Of a stretch of 64,000 nt of DNA, positions 30,987 to 39,900 are shown piece by piece. The stretch is from positions 2,852,001-2,916,000 of the forward strand of contig NZ_AP024655.1 in the NCBI RefSeq assembly GCF_019977355.1. Reading direction: 5' to 3'. How positions within the stretch are numbered: the stretch's first letter is position 1; each line of letters begins with the position of its first letter. The translations under genes and the position numbers were made by a program. Under the pieces are notes generated by a model. That model was not told where the DNA came from and made no database searches. It saw only the letters and a list, made by a program, of their open reading frames with translations. This stretch comes from Arthrobacter sp. NicSoilB8 (GTDB lineage Bacteria; Actinomycetota; Actinomycetes; Actinomycetales; Micrococcaceae).

Positions 30987-31250
30987 AGGTCAGACAACGC
31001 CACACTCAGCACCGCCGATGTCTCCACGCCCGCTGTCCGGTGGGGAATTCTCCGCACAGGGTTCATCGCGGGGCTGCAAACCTCAGACTTGGTCGACGGC
31101 GGCTCTTTGGTTAACGCTGTGGGTTCCCGGAAGCTGGCGACGGCGGCGGAGTTCGCGGGCCGGTTTCACATCCCTCGCCCCTGGAAGCTACGAGGATCCT
31201 GTGGCTGACCCGGACGTTGACGTTGTGTACATTTCGACGCCGCCTGGCAG
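30987..31250 (+). pseudogene. decayed Gfo/Idh/MocA oxidoreductase remnant
   Basis: Frame 30990-31204 encodes SDNATLSTADVST then VRWGILRTGFIAGLQTSDLV, a clear NAD-binding start of the Gfo/Idh/MocA family, through AVGSRKLATAAEFAGRFHIP. The codon expected to be ATG (30987) is AGG. At about 31180 a 2-nt loss shifts the frame; the sequence resumes in another frame as GSYEDPVADPDVDVVYISTP. It then jumps directly to what looks like the family's C-terminal helix (AWQAREIVEPLTRV), so roughly 250 codons of the middle are missing. Start loss, frameshift and internal deletion together mean a dead gene. Confidence 0.8.
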
Positions 31251-31272
31251 GCCCGCGAGATTGTGGAGCCGC

Positions 31273-32391
31273 TCACCCGTGTCCAATGAGCTCGGCCACG
31301 CGATCGAGTTCTTCTTCGAGATTGTAGAAGTGCACCGACAGGCGGACCCTGCCTTCCCGCACCGACGCGACGACGTTGGCCTGGCGGAAGCGCGCCATGA
31401 CGGCCTCCGGGTCCGTCACCGGCACGGAGACAATGGTGGAGCGGTGCTCCTCGGCGAAGGGTCGGAAGGAGGACCCCTGCGCCGCCAGCGCTTCCGCCAG
31501 GCGCCGGGCGAGCAGGGTATTGCGGTCGAGCAGGGCCGTGATCCCGAACCGGCCGAAGATGCCGAGCGCCGCCTGCTCGGCCAGGGCCGGAAACCACGCC
31601 AGCGAGGCATCGAGCTTCGACGCGGTAGGCGACAGGTCCATGCGGGGCCCGTAGAAGCTCTCGCTCGGAATTCGGGCGGCCTTCCAGCCGGGCACTATGG
31701 GCCGGAGACGGTCCAGCAGCCCGCGACGGACGTAGAGGTAGCCCATGCCCCTCGAGCCGAGCAGGAACTTGTGGCTGGCCGCGGCCAGGAAATCGACGCC
31801 GTCGAGCACCACGTCCAGCGGCACAGCGCCGGCCGCCTGGCACGCGTCGACGAAGAACCAGGCGCCGGAGCGGGCAGCCACCCGGCTGAGCGCGGGCAGG
31901 TCGGCCCGGTACCCGTTGGCTGAATGCACGGCGCTCACAGCGATGAGCCGGGTGCCGCCGTCGGCCGCGTGGCCGAAGTCCTCGGCCGACACGCCGTCGC
32001 CGGCCGGTGCAACGGAGCGGACCTCGTAGCCTCGCTCCCGGAGCAGGAGCCAGGGGAAGTAGTTCGAGGTGAATTCGTTCTCGGCGACCACGATGTTCTC
32101 GCCCGGCTTCCCGGGCGGCAGGTTGGCGGCCACGATTCCCGCGGCTGTGCTGACGGCCGGAACGATCGCGATCTCCTCCACCGTGGCACCGATGATCGCC
32201 GCGAACATGGCGCGGGCCTCTTCCCCGGCCCGCTCTGCTCCCATCCAGTCGAACCGGCCGACGGACCACTGCTGGACCGCCAGCTCGTAGGCCGCCTTGG
32301 CGGGGGCGCAGCCGACGTTCATGGTGGCGGTATTGAGGTAGATCGTGCCTTCGAGTCCGGGGAAGAGGTGCCGGATCTCTGCGGCGTGCAC
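31273..32391 (-). CDS. class V aminotransferase-fold PLP enzyme
   Basis: 372 residues from ATG 32391 or an adjacent GTG. Fold type I PLP enzyme of the class V (NifS/CsdB-like) group. It contains YLNTATMNVGCAP near the N-terminus, FFVDACQAAGAVPLDV with the PLP-binding Asp, and SHKFLLGSRGMGYLYV with the Schiff-base Lys. No active-site Cys segment of cysteine desulfurases is apparent, so it is more likely an isopenicillin-epimerase- or kynureninase-like enzyme acting on an amino acid. It is 7 bp from the DinB gene and downstream of the large redox operon on the same strand, so it may be its last gene. Confidence 0.88.
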   Translation of the reverse strand: MHAAEIRHLFPGLEGTIYLNTATMNVGCAPAKAAYELAVQQWSVGRFDWMGAERAGEEARAMFAAIIGATVEEIAIVPAVSTAAGIVAANLPPGKPGENIVVAENEFTSNYFPWLLLRERGYEVRSVAPAGDGVSAEDFGHAADGGTRLIAVSAVHSANGYRADLPALSRVAARSGAWFFVDACQAAGAVPLDVVLDGVDFLAAASHKFLLGSRGMGYLYVRRGLLDRLRPIVPGWKAARIPSESFYGPRMDLSPTASKLDASLAWFPALAEQAALGIFGRFGITALLDRNTLLARRLAEALAAQGSSFRPFAEEHRSTIVSVPVTDPEAVMARFRQANVVASVREGRVRLSVHFYNLEEELDRVAELIGHG

Positions 32392-32398
32392 GGCTCCC

Positions 32399-32914
32399 CT
32401 ACCCGTTGGCGTGCCCGGGGTTCAAGCCCCTGGCGTACGCCGCCTGGCCCACGTGCTGGAGGCAATCGGCGATAGTGCTGACCAGCCGCACCCCGAGCGT
32501 GACGGGCGGGTCCCAGCGGGTATCGACGATGCGGTCGAAGTCGCCGTCGCCGAGGGCCTGAAGGAACTCCACGGTCTGCCGGTGGACGGCGTCGTAGTAA
32601 TCGAGCAACAGCTCCGGCGGCGCCTGCACTGCGTCGACCTGGCTGCTCGAATGCCCGTAGCCGGTGTCGCGTTGGGGAAGGGGCAGGTGGAACCGGCCGA
32701 CAAAACCCTGCGAGGTCCAGACCTGTTCCAGGCCTGCCACGGCGGCGAGCTGGGCGTCCTCAACCCGGCTGAGGTGCCAGATCAGCCATGCCATGGAGTT
32801 TCCGTTGCCTGAGGGCCGGCGGAGCAGGGTCCGGTCGTCGACGCCGTCAAGGGCGTCGGCCACGGTCTCATGGATCCGGCCGAAGGCGTCCAGCAGCAGT
32901 TCGTTGGATTTCAT
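32399..32914 (-). CDS. DinB-family metal-binding protein
   Basis: 171 residues from ATG 32914. Four-helix DinB fold with its metal-binding His triad visible: MAWLIWHLSRVEDAQLA, LLDYYDAVHRQTVEFL and DCLQHVGQAAYARGL. The NGNSMAWLIWH motif is typical of the actinobacterial DUF664 (mycothiol S-transferase-like) branch. Such proteins transfer bacillithiol or mycothiol to electrophiles. It lies between the flavoprotein at 32992 (77 bp gap) and the PLP enzyme (7 bp gap). A thiol-transferase beside redox enzymes would suit detoxification of reactive intermediates (inference). Confidence 0.85.
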   Translation of the reverse strand: MKSNELLLDAFGRIHETVADALDGVDDRTLLRRPSGNGNSMAWLIWHLSRVEDAQLAAVAGLEQVWTSQGFVGRFHLPLPQRDTGYGHSSSQVDAVQAPPELLLDYYDAVHRQTVEFLQALGDGDFDRIVDTRWDPPVTLGVRLVSTIADCLQHVGQAAYARGLNPGHANG

Positions 32915-32991
32915 CGAGTCCCCTCACGGTGCATCGTCGCTGAGCCCCCATGCTTGCACGGAGGCCGCACCGGCGGATAGGGCCTGGCGGC

Positions 32992-34803
32992 TTACGCGGG
33001 GGCGCGCAGCTTGTCCGCGGCCTGAACATTCACGGCGCAGATTTCCGGGGCCCGGCTGCCGTCGTCCTCGTAGTGTGTGGCGTTGGCGAGGTCGCGGCCG
33101 GCGATGTAGCCGAACGTCAGGGCCGGGCCGAGGTTGATGCCGCCGGCCGGGTAGTGCCCTCCCATGACGGAGGCCTGGTCGTTTCCGGCGACGTAGAGGC
33201 CGGCGATGGGCTTGCCGGATTGATCCAGTACCCGCGCCCGTGCGTCGGCGGCGAGCCCGGCGAAGGTGCCGAAGGACCCCGGCACGATTTTGACGGCGTA
33301 GAACGGCCCCTTATCCAGCGGGCGCAGCGACGGGTTCGGGGTGTTTTTCGGGTCCCCGCCGTAGCGGTTGAACTCGCTGGCGCCGCGGTCGAAGGCGGGA
33401 TCCACGCCCTGGCGGGCGTTCTCGTTGAATTCCGCCACGGTGGTGGCGAGGCCTTCCGGGCTGATGCCGCAGGCAACGGCGAGTTCCTCGATCGTGTTGC
33501 CCTTCTTCAGGTAGCCCGAGCGCAGGTAGGGGAAAAGCGGCACGGGCAGCGGCTTGGCCATTCCCAGCGGGAACTTGCGGACGAACGCGGCGTCGGCGAT
33601 CTGCCACGCCTCGACCGGTTCGCCGTCCGGGGTCGCCGTGAGCAGCCCGTCGACGTAGTCGTAGTAACCGTTGGCCTCGTTCACGAACCGCCGACCGTCC
33701 GTCCGCACCCCGATGCTGCCCGGTTTCGCCCGGTCCATGATGTGCGGGAACGTCCCGGTGCGTCCGTTGCGGTACGGGACCAGTGACACCGGGCACCAGG
33801 CGGCCGGGGATTTCACGTCGGTGTCGAAGCGGGCGCCCACGGCCTGGGCCATGGTGATACCGTCGCCGGTGGTTTCCTTCGGCGCCAGCGTCCAGTGCTC
33901 GCGGCCGGTGGGCGTGTGGGGGAACAGCGCGGCGCGCCGGGTGACGTCGTTCGGGAAGCCGCCGGCGGCCAGCACCACTCCGCGGGTGGCGTTGATCGTG
34001 TAGCTGCCGGCGGGGGAATCCACGACGGCGCCCGTGACCTGGCCGGTGTGATCGGCAACCAGGCTCCGGGCAGGCGTGGAGACGCGGATGTCCACGTCGA
34101 GGTCATCGGCGGATTTCATGAGCCGGCCGGTGAGGGCGGTGCCGTTGACCAGCTGCATGTTTCGCCGGTGCGTGAGGAGATCCAGCAGGTGCAGCCCCAC
34201 CCGCCAGCCGGCGTGGAACAGCCCCTGCAGATTGCCCTGGGAGGCGGAGAGGAACTTGGTGAGGTCCGGGCCTGCCATGATGCCCATGCCCAGGAACGAG
34301 GTCTCGTAGAGCTGGTGGCGCATCTTGGCCCGCAGCCCGGGCCTGATGCGCCGGGCGTTGAACGGCTTCGGGCCCACCGAGCGGTGCCCGGTCCCGGCGC
34401 CGGGCGTGCTGCCGTAGATGTCCTTGATCTTGGCGCCCGGAACGAACTGCAGGCTGGTCTTGTCGTGGAAGAAGCCCACCATGTGCGGAACCGCCTCGAG
34501 GAAAGCGTCCACCTTGTCCTCGCGGTAGTTCCCGCCCAGTCGGTGGCGGAGGTAGGTGCGGAAGAGCTCGCGGTCCTCGTTGACGCCGTCGGCCTTGGCC
34601 AGCGGGTTCCCCGGGGTCCAGGCCCAGCCGCCGGACCAGGAGGTGGCACCGCCGCAGACGTCTGCCTTTTCCACCACAATGACTTTCAGTCCGTGGTAGG
34701 CGGCCGTGACCGCGGCGGACAGCCCGCCGGCGCCGGAGCCCACCACCAGGACGTCACAGTCCACGCCGGGACGTTCACGTTCAGTGTCTTGGGATATAGC
34801 CAT
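32992..34803 (-). CDS. FAD-dependent oxidoreductase, ketosteroid dehydrogenase/fumarate reductase-like
   Basis: 603 residues from ATG 34803. FAD dinucleotide motif CDVLVVGSGAGGLSAAVTAA (about 17-36), EKADVCGGATSWSGG, a mid-region cap domain, and the C-terminal FAD-closing block GLYVAGNDQASVMGGHYPAGGINLGPALTFGYIAG. This is the layout of 3-ketosteroid delta1-dehydrogenases and related flavoproteins that desaturate a carbon-carbon bond next to a ketone. It could introduce double bonds into a cyclic ketone. It is the last gene of the tightly packed operon 42994-32992, 12 bp after the aldo-keto reductase. The substrate is probably not a steroid, since no steroid-ring genes accompany it. Confidence 0.9.
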   Translation of the reverse strand: MAISQDTERERPGVDCDVLVVGSGAGGLSAAVTAAYHGLKVIVVEKADVCGGATSWSGGWAWTPGNPLAKADGVNEDRELFRTYLRHRLGGNYREDKVDAFLEAVPHMVGFFHDKTSLQFVPGAKIKDIYGSTPGAGTGHRSVGPKPFNARRIRPGLRAKMRHQLYETSFLGMGIMAGPDLTKFLSASQGNLQGLFHAGWRVGLHLLDLLTHRRNMQLVNGTALTGRLMKSADDLDVDIRVSTPARSLVADHTGQVTGAVVDSPAGSYTINATRGVVLAAGGFPNDVTRRAALFPHTPTGREHWTLAPKETTGDGITMAQAVGARFDTDVKSPAAWCPVSLVPYRNGRTGTFPHIMDRAKPGSIGVRTDGRRFVNEANGYYDYVDGLLTATPDGEPVEAWQIADAAFVRKFPLGMAKPLPVPLFPYLRSGYLKKGNTIEELAVACGISPEGLATTVAEFNENARQGVDPAFDRGASEFNRYGGDPKNTPNPSLRPLDKGPFYAVKIVPGSFGTFAGLAADARARVLDQSGKPIAGLYVAGNDQASVMGGHYPAGGINLGPALTFGYIAGRDLANATHYEDDGSRAPEICAVNVQAADKLRAPA

Positions 34804-34815
34804 GTCATGTCTCTT

Positions 34816-35652
34816 TCAGTGGAAGTAAGTGTCGGAATCCAGGCGCGGCGGTGCCCCGGTTTCGAGCGCGTCGATGGCGTCGAGCTGCCCCTGGGTCAGG
34901 ACGAAGCTGAAGACGTCGAGGTTCTCGCGCTGACGCTGGTGGTTCGCTGACTTGGGGACGGCCACCCGGCCGTGTTGAATGTGCCAGCGCAGGACGATCT
35001 GCGCCGGTGTCTTATCCAACTCCCGGGCCGGCCCGGTCACGGCCGGGTGGCTGAGGAAGGCTCCGTTGCGGCCGAGCGGGCTGTAGGCCGCCGTCAATAT
35101 ACCGTGGTCGCGGTGGTAGGCCAGTTGCCCGGGCTGGCCGTGCTCCGGGTCGATCTGCACCTGGTTCAGCGGGACGCGAAGCCCGGCGCCGTGGACGATC
35201 CGCAGGTGGGCGGGCATGAAATTGGACACTCCCCAGGCCCGGATGGCCCCGTCGTCGACCAGCCGTTGAAGGCCCTCGCAGGCGTCGACGAACTGCCCCT
35301 GGGCCGGGTTGGGCCAGTGCACCAGGAAGAGGTCCAGATAGTCCGTGCGAAGCCGCTTCAGGGCATGACCGAAGGCCTCGAGCACTCCGTCTTTGCTGTG
35401 CCATTCGCTGTTGAACTTGGTGGTGAGGAACAGTTGGCTGCGCTCGATGCCGCTGCGCCGGATCCCCTCCCCCACAGCGGCCTCATTGGCGTAGTTCTCG
35501 GCCGTGTCGATATGCCGGTATCCGCCTTCGATGGCCTGGGCCACCGCGGCCGAGGCATCCTCGCCCGCCAGGGGCCAGGTTCCCAGCCCGATGAGCGGGA
35601 TGCGTACCCCGGACGTCAGCTCCGCCGTCGTCATGTCCTTGGATCCGTTCAT
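34816..35652 (-). CDS. aldo-keto reductase
   Basis: 278 residues from ATG 35652, whose ATG overlaps the previous gene's TGA (ATGA); ATG 35634 is a possible second start. The TIM-barrel AKR pattern is complete: GLGTWPL, YRHIDTAENYANEAAVGEGI (Asp and catalytic Tyr), LTTKF (Lys), LVHWPNP (His), WGVSNFMP, and C-terminal RVAVPKSANHQRQRENLDVF, which binds the NADPH phosphate. It reduces a carbonyl or oxidises a hydroxyl group with NADP(H). It is the seventh gene of the operon. Confidence 0.92.
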   Translation of the reverse strand: MNGSKDMTTAELTSGVRIPLIGLGTWPLAGEDASAAVAQAIEGGYRHIDTAENYANEAAVGEGIRRSGIERSQLFLTTKFNSEWHSKDGVLEAFGHALKRLRTDYLDLFLVHWPNPAQGQFVDACEGLQRLVDDGAIRAWGVSNFMPAHLRIVHGAGLRVPLNQVQIDPEHGQPGQLAYHRDHGILTAAYSPLGRNGAFLSHPAVTGPARELDKTPAQIVLRWHIQHGRVAVPKSANHQRQRENLDVFSFVLTQGQLDAIDALETGAPPRLDSDTYFH

Positions 35653-36554
35653 CGGGGGCCTGCTCCCTGGAGGTGTCCGGCTTCCCGGCGCGTGCCGGCG
35701 GCAGCCAGCACTGACTCCACGCCTGATTTGAGCCGGCGCGCCCAGCCGAGTTCGCCGAGTTCCGCCACCCGGCGGTCCGACGGCGTCTCCGCGCTCAGCG
35801 GGAGGCCGTCCGGGAGCGCGGCTACTGCGGCGGCGAGGTCGAAGTCGCCCTCGCCGGGCACCTCGCGTTCCGAGCGGGATTCGACGACGAGTTCCTCGCG
35901 GCTGGACGGCCGCCGGGACGGTCCGTCGCACAGCTGGAGCAGGGGCACGAGGTCCGCGTTGGCGCGCAGCTGGTCCCATTGGGCCCCGGCTCCCCCGCTT
36001 CCCCCGTCTCCCTGGTCGTTGACAAGGTTGAAACCGTTGAAGCGATTGAAGTGCAGGGTGTCCACCACGATCCGGCAGCCGCTCTGCCGGGCGATGTCCG
36101 CGGCCTGGGCAATCGAGGCGACGGGCTGGTACGAGATCGCTTCCAGGGTCGGGACGATGCCGAAACCGCGGCCGTCCTCGGCCATCCGGGCCAGCGTGTG
36201 GACCAGCCGGGAGCCGTCAGGGTCGGCCGCTGCAACCGTCAAGGAACTGGCTCCCAGTGCCTGCCCGGCTTCCATCATCCGCAGCCAGGCTTCCCGCTGG
36301 TCGCTGCCGTCCAGCAGCAGGAATTCGATGTCACGGACGGTCACGCCGGTGTCCCGCATCCGGGCCACGGTCTCCCTCGCCATCGGTGAACCGGGCTGGA
36401 GGTCGTAGGGCCGTTCGGTGGCCGTCACGGGACGGACCCGCGCGCCAATGAAGTCAAAACCTGCTTCCGCGGCGATGCCGAGCAGTTCGGGCGGGGCGGT
36501 GTCCAGGAGGGACAGTTGGGCGAGGCCCAGTAGCGGGCGGGTGGTGCGGCTCAT
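35649..36554 (-). CDS. TIM-barrel sugar isomerase / dehydroshikimate-dehydratase-like protein
   Basis: 301 residues from ATG 36554, overlapping the upstream stop by ATGA. Xylose-isomerase-like TIM barrel: LGLAQLSLLDTAPPELLGIAAEAGFDFIGAR at the start, then candidate metal ligands Glu in IVPTLEAIS, Asp and His in IVVDTLHFNR, Gln in PLLQLCDGP and Glu in LPLSAETPSD. Glu-Asp-His-Gln-Glu is the usual set in sugar epimerases and in 3-dehydroshikimate dehydratases of this fold. A shikimate dehydrogenase homologue and an MHS transporter in the same operon make the dehydratase reading attractive. Isomerase or epimerase remains possible. Confidence 0.8.
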   Translation of the reverse strand: MSRTTRPLLGLAQLSLLDTAPPELLGIAAEAGFDFIGARVRPVTATERPYDLQPGSPMARETVARMRDTGVTVRDIEFLLLDGSDQREAWLRMMEAGQALGASSLTVAAADPDGSRLVHTLARMAEDGRGFGIVPTLEAISYQPVASIAQAADIARQSGCRIVVDTLHFNRFNGFNLVNDQGDGGSGGAGAQWDQLRANADLVPLLQLCDGPSRRPSSREELVVESRSEREVPGEGDFDLAAAVAALPDGLPLSAETPSDRRVAELGELGWARRLKSGVESVLAAAGTRREAGHLQGAGPR

Positions 36555-38659
36555 GATGCTGCTCCGTTCAGGCTCATGGTCTTGCTGTCGGCGCCGGGCG
36601 TCAGGAGCGCGGCGATGCGCTGGGCTGCGTCGTAGCCGCTCTTGACGGCGTTGGAGGCGGTGGCCGGCGTCTGGTCCACGACGGTTCCGGCCAGCGTCAC
36701 CGGTACCCCGGCGGTGCCGCTCAGTTGTGCGTCGCGGAGGTCCGCCGGGACCGAACCGTCGAGCGGGACCACGGACCGCGAAACCAGCAGGGGTCCCGGC
36801 GCGGCCAGCCATTCCCCGCCGGGCGGAAGGCCCGGGCCGCTGATCCGGACACGGGCGCCGTCGTACTCCTCGATAGCCGTTCCGAGCCGGACCCGCACCC
36901 GGGGGTTGGCCGTCAGCCGGGGCACGGCGAGGATTTTGGCGCGGCGCCCGGATTCGGGGGCAATGACGTCCTGGGGGCCCACCAGAAGCACTGCCGTCCC
37001 GCGGTCCGCGAGGGTGTCCGCAACGCTCATGGCGACGGAATCGGCGCCCCAAATGGTCACGGCCTCCGGAACGGCGGCGTTTGCGGGCGTGCTGCCGGCC
37101 GCGCCGGCGTCAAGGATTTCCGCGTGGGCGCCGAGCCACTCGCGCACATCCAGGACGTTCGGGGACTCGTCGCCGGGGAACCCGGCGGCGGGCCGGAATC
37201 CGCCGATGGCGATCACGACGGCGTCTGCCGCGGTGGCGCGGGCCAAGGCGCCGGTGTCGTTGGTGTCCGCGTGCGTGCCCAGCCGCACGTCGATGCCGAG
37301 CCGGGTGTTTTCCTCCGCGGACCACTGCGCGAAGCGGTGGAAATCAGGGGTGGATTTCATGCGTTCGGCCAGCGCGAACTGCCCGCCGGGGCGCGTCCCG
37401 GCGTCGAGCACGGTCACCTTCGCACCGGCTTCGGCGAGCTCGCGGGCGGCGGTGAGGCCGGCCGGACCGGCGCCCACCACCAGGACGTGGGAGCCGTCGC
37501 GGACGGCCGGGGTGGGGACGGGGACGCGGGAGCGGCCCACGGCCGGGTTGACCGTGCAGGTCACCTGGCCCTGCCCCAGGTTGTCGATGCAGACGTTGCA
37601 GGCAATGCACGGGCGGTAGCGGCCGCCGTGCAGGACCCCGCCCACGAAAGCGGGGTCGGCGTGGATGGCACGGGCCAGGCTGACGAAGTCGCATGTCCCC
37701 TCGCGGAGGACCTTCTCGATGATCTCCGGGGTATTCAGCCGGCCGGCCATGCCGAGCGGCAGCCCGAACCGGCGGTAGGCCCTGGCGTAGTCGGCCAGGA
37801 TTCCCGGTTTCCACTCGCCGGACTGCACGATCCACTCGCCGGCCTCGTAACTGCCGGCGGAGATGTCCAGGAAGTCCAAGTGTTCCAGGTGCGCCCTGGC
37901 GATGATCTCCACCTGCTGTTCGGCGCTGATTCCCTCCGCGGGGCCTTCCACCACGGAGACGCGCAGGCCCACGATCGTGTCCGGGACCGCTGCCCGCACG
38001 GCATCGATGACCAGGTTCATGAAGCGTTCGGGCGCGGCGAACTCGTCCGTACGGTGGTTGGAAATCGGCGACATGAACTGGTGGATCAGGTAGCCGTGCG
38101 CGCCGTGGATGTTGATGACGTCGAAGCCGGCCTGCACGGCCCGGCGGGCGGCCTGGGCGTAGGCCTCCACCAGCTCATGGCACTCGGCGGCGGTGAGTTC
38201 CCGGGGAACCTCGCCGCCCGCCGTCGCGCACGGCACCGGCGACGGCGCCAGGTTCTTGAACCCGGACACGGCGGCCTGGGCGGTGCGCCCGCCGTGGTTG
38301 AGCTCGACGGCGGCGAGCGCGCCTTCGGCGTGCAGGGCGTCGGTCAGCCGGCGCAGCCCGGGAATCATCGCATCCGTGTGCAGCCCCAGCTGGTGCGTGC
38401 GGCCCTTGCCGTCGGCGCGGACGAAGGTGGCCTCGGTGGTGACCAGCCCCAGTCCGGCTTTGGCCCGGGTGAGAAGGTAGTCGATGTACTGGTCCGTGAT
38501 GGCGCCCTCGGTGGTGCCGTAGTTGCGTTCCATGGGGGCGGAGGCGAGCCGGTTGCGGAGCGTCTTCGGGGTGCGGCCATTGCGGCCCAGCGTGAGGGGC
38601 TGGGCACTCAGGGGCTGGGCGCTTAGGGGCTGGGCACTGTGGCGTGTGTTCTGTTCCAT
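36551..38659 (-). CDS. Old Yellow Enzyme fused to FeS/NAD(P) oxidoreductase domain
   Basis: 702 residues from ATG 38659, with TAGGGA upstream (GTG 38662 adjacent). The N-terminus carries three (L)SAQP-type pentapeptides from a 15-bp repeat. The OYE barrel (about 25-370) has LASAPMERNYGTTEGAIT, VELNHGGRTA and NIHGAHGYLIHQFMSP. A 4Fe-4S site follows: CIACNVCIDNLGQGQVTC (C-x2-C-x2-C-x11-C). A FAD/NAD(P) domain with HVLVVGAGPAGLTAARELAEAG completes the 2,4-dienoyl-CoA reductase or trimethylamine dehydrogenase architecture. These enzymes reduce activated C=C bonds or oxidise amines. In this operon it is a candidate enone reductase or dehydrogenase of a ring intermediate. Confidence 0.92.
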   Translation of the reverse strand: MEQNTRHSAQPLSAQPLSAQPLTLGRNGRTPKTLRNRLASAPMERNYGTTEGAITDQYIDYLLTRAKAGLGLVTTEATFVRADGKGRTHQLGLHTDAMIPGLRRLTDALHAEGALAAVELNHGGRTAQAAVSGFKNLAPSPVPCATAGGEVPRELTAAECHELVEAYAQAARRAVQAGFDVINIHGAHGYLIHQFMSPISNHRTDEFAAPERFMNLVIDAVRAAVPDTIVGLRVSVVEGPAEGISAEQQVEIIARAHLEHLDFLDISAGSYEAGEWIVQSGEWKPGILADYARAYRRFGLPLGMAGRLNTPEIIEKVLREGTCDFVSLARAIHADPAFVGGVLHGGRYRPCIACNVCIDNLGQGQVTCTVNPAVGRSRVPVPTPAVRDGSHVLVVGAGPAGLTAARELAEAGAKVTVLDAGTRPGGQFALAERMKSTPDFHRFAQWSAEENTRLGIDVRLGTHADTNDTGALARATAADAVVIAIGGFRPAAGFPGDESPNVLDVREWLGAHAEILDAGAAGSTPANAAVPEAVTIWGADSVAMSVADTLADRGTAVLLVGPQDVIAPESGRRAKILAVPRLTANPRVRVRLGTAIEEYDGARVRISGPGLPPGGEWLAAPGPLLVSRSVVPLDGSVPADLRDAQLSGTAGVPVTLAGTVVDQTPATASNAVKSGYDAAQRIAALLTPGADSKTMSLNGAAS
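38596..38640 (-). repeat. 15-bp triplet repeat at the OYE 5' end
   Basis: GGGGCTGGGCACTCA (38596-38610), GGGGCTGGGCGCTTA (38611-38625) and GGGGCTGGGCACTGT (38626-38640). In frame they encode repeated SAQPL pentapeptides just after the start. Confidence 0.95.
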
Positions 38660-38668
38660 CACTATTCC

Positions 38669-39838
38669 CTAGCCCGCCACCGTCGCGAGCGGCTGCACTG
38701 CATGTTGCTCTGTCTGTTGCACAGTGCGCTGTTCAGTGCGCTGTTCAGTGAAGCGCACCGGGAGCCCGGAGTGCGACGACTCATAGACGGCCAGCAGGAT
38801 CCGCAGCGCCCTGGTGGCGTCCTGGCCGGTGATGGCAGGATCCGTGCCGTCCCGGAGGGCCCGAACGAAATCGCGGACTTGGGTGGCGTGGTGCGGGATG
38901 AGCTGGCCGTTGATGGCGGCAAGATCCACGTTCGGGCGGGTTCCTTCCGGGTGGGCGGGCTCGGTGCTGATCGTCTCGCCCGCAGCCCACAAATCCATGC
39001 GGCCGTCGCTGCCTTCGGGGTACTCGGTCAGGGAGGCGGAGGCGCCCGTCTCCCCCGTGATGCGGAGCTGCACTCCCAGGCTCGGGGACACCGCCGTCGA
39101 GGCCTCCAGGGTTGCCATGGCCCCCGAGGTAAAGGTGATGACGGCGGTGGCGGAGTCCTCCACCTCGATGTGCCCGCCGTGCTTGTACGTGCTGATCTTG
39201 CCGTAGACCTCCGCCACGTCCCCCATGAACCACTGCAGCAGGTCGATGTAGTGGATGGCCTGGGTCATCAGCACCCCGCCGCCGTCGCTGGCCCAGGTCC
39301 CCCGCCAGGCGTCACGGGAGTAGTACTCGGGTTCGCGCTGCAGCATCACCGAGCACTGGCCCAGGATTGGCCGGCCCAGGGTGCCGTCGTCGATCGCGGC
39401 ACGGATGCGCTGCGCCGCGGGCCAGAACCGGCGCTGGAACAGTACCCCCAGTTTTACGCCCGCGTCGTCGCAGGCTGCCACCATGCGCTCCGCGGACTCC
39501 AGTTCGATGGCGATCGGCTTCTCGCAGAGCACGTGGACCCCGGCCGCGGCAGCCTGCAGCACCACGTCCTCATGGGTGGGATGCGGCGTGCAGACCGACA
39601 CAAGGTCAAGGCCCAGGTCCAGCAGCTCGCCGACGCTGCCGACGGCGGCGGGAACTTCCCACGCAGCAGCGGCGGCACGGGCCCTGTCCGGGTCGATGTC
39701 ACACACCCCGACGATCTGCACGTCGTCCAGGGCGCGGAATGCCGCCAGGTGGTTACGGGAAATGGCGCCGCATCCCGCGATTCCAACGCGGAGGGTGCGG
39801 GGGGCTGTGGGTGCTGGAGTGGTCATCGGAAGGGCCAT
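38669..39838 (-). CDS. Gfo/Idh/MocA-family oxidoreductase
   Basis: 389 residues from ATG 39838. ATG 39826 is also possible, and ATG 39899-39901 forms a TAATG overlap with the upstream stop but adds a non-family leader. NAD-binding RVGIAGCGAISRNHLAAF, then VSVCTPHPTHEDVV, the signature HVLCEKPIAIE, and the substrate domain with GVLMTQAIHYIDLLQWF (His-x3-Asp). Family members oxidise hydroxyl groups of sugars, inositols or related polyols. The tail repeats TEQR, TEQR, TVQQ, TEQH, encoded by a 12-bp repeat (CAGTGCGCTGTT at 38722-38733 and 38734-38745). It is intact, unlike the relative at 30987. Confidence 0.9.
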   Translation of the reverse strand: MALPMTTPAPTAPRTLRVGIAGCGAISRNHLAAFRALDDVQIVGVCDIDPDRARAAAAAWEVPAAVGSVGELLDLGLDLVSVCTPHPTHEDVVLQAAAAGVHVLCEKPIAIELESAERMVAACDDAGVKLGVLFQRRFWPAAQRIRAAIDDGTLGRPILGQCSVMLQREPEYYSRDAWRGTWASDGGGVLMTQAIHYIDLLQWFMGDVAEVYGKISTYKHGGHIEVEDSATAVITFTSGAMATLEASTAVSPSLGVQLRITGETGASASLTEYPEGSDGRMDLWAAGETISTEPAHPEGTRPNVDLAAINGQLIPHHATQVRDFVRALRDGTDPAITGQDATRALRILLAVYESSHSGLPVRFTEQRTEQRTVQQTEQHAVQPLATVAG

Positions 39839-39900
39839 CTTTCTGATGCGGGGATCGTGGAGGACTGGGATGGGCTGCTTGTGGTGGGCCGGCAGTGCCA

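Noticed and set aside
36725..38626. 633-codon plus-strand frame opposite the OYE gene
   Set aside because: It is an antisense shadow of a clear enzyme with FeS and FAD motifs; composition is Gly/His/Arg-rich and no domain is seen.
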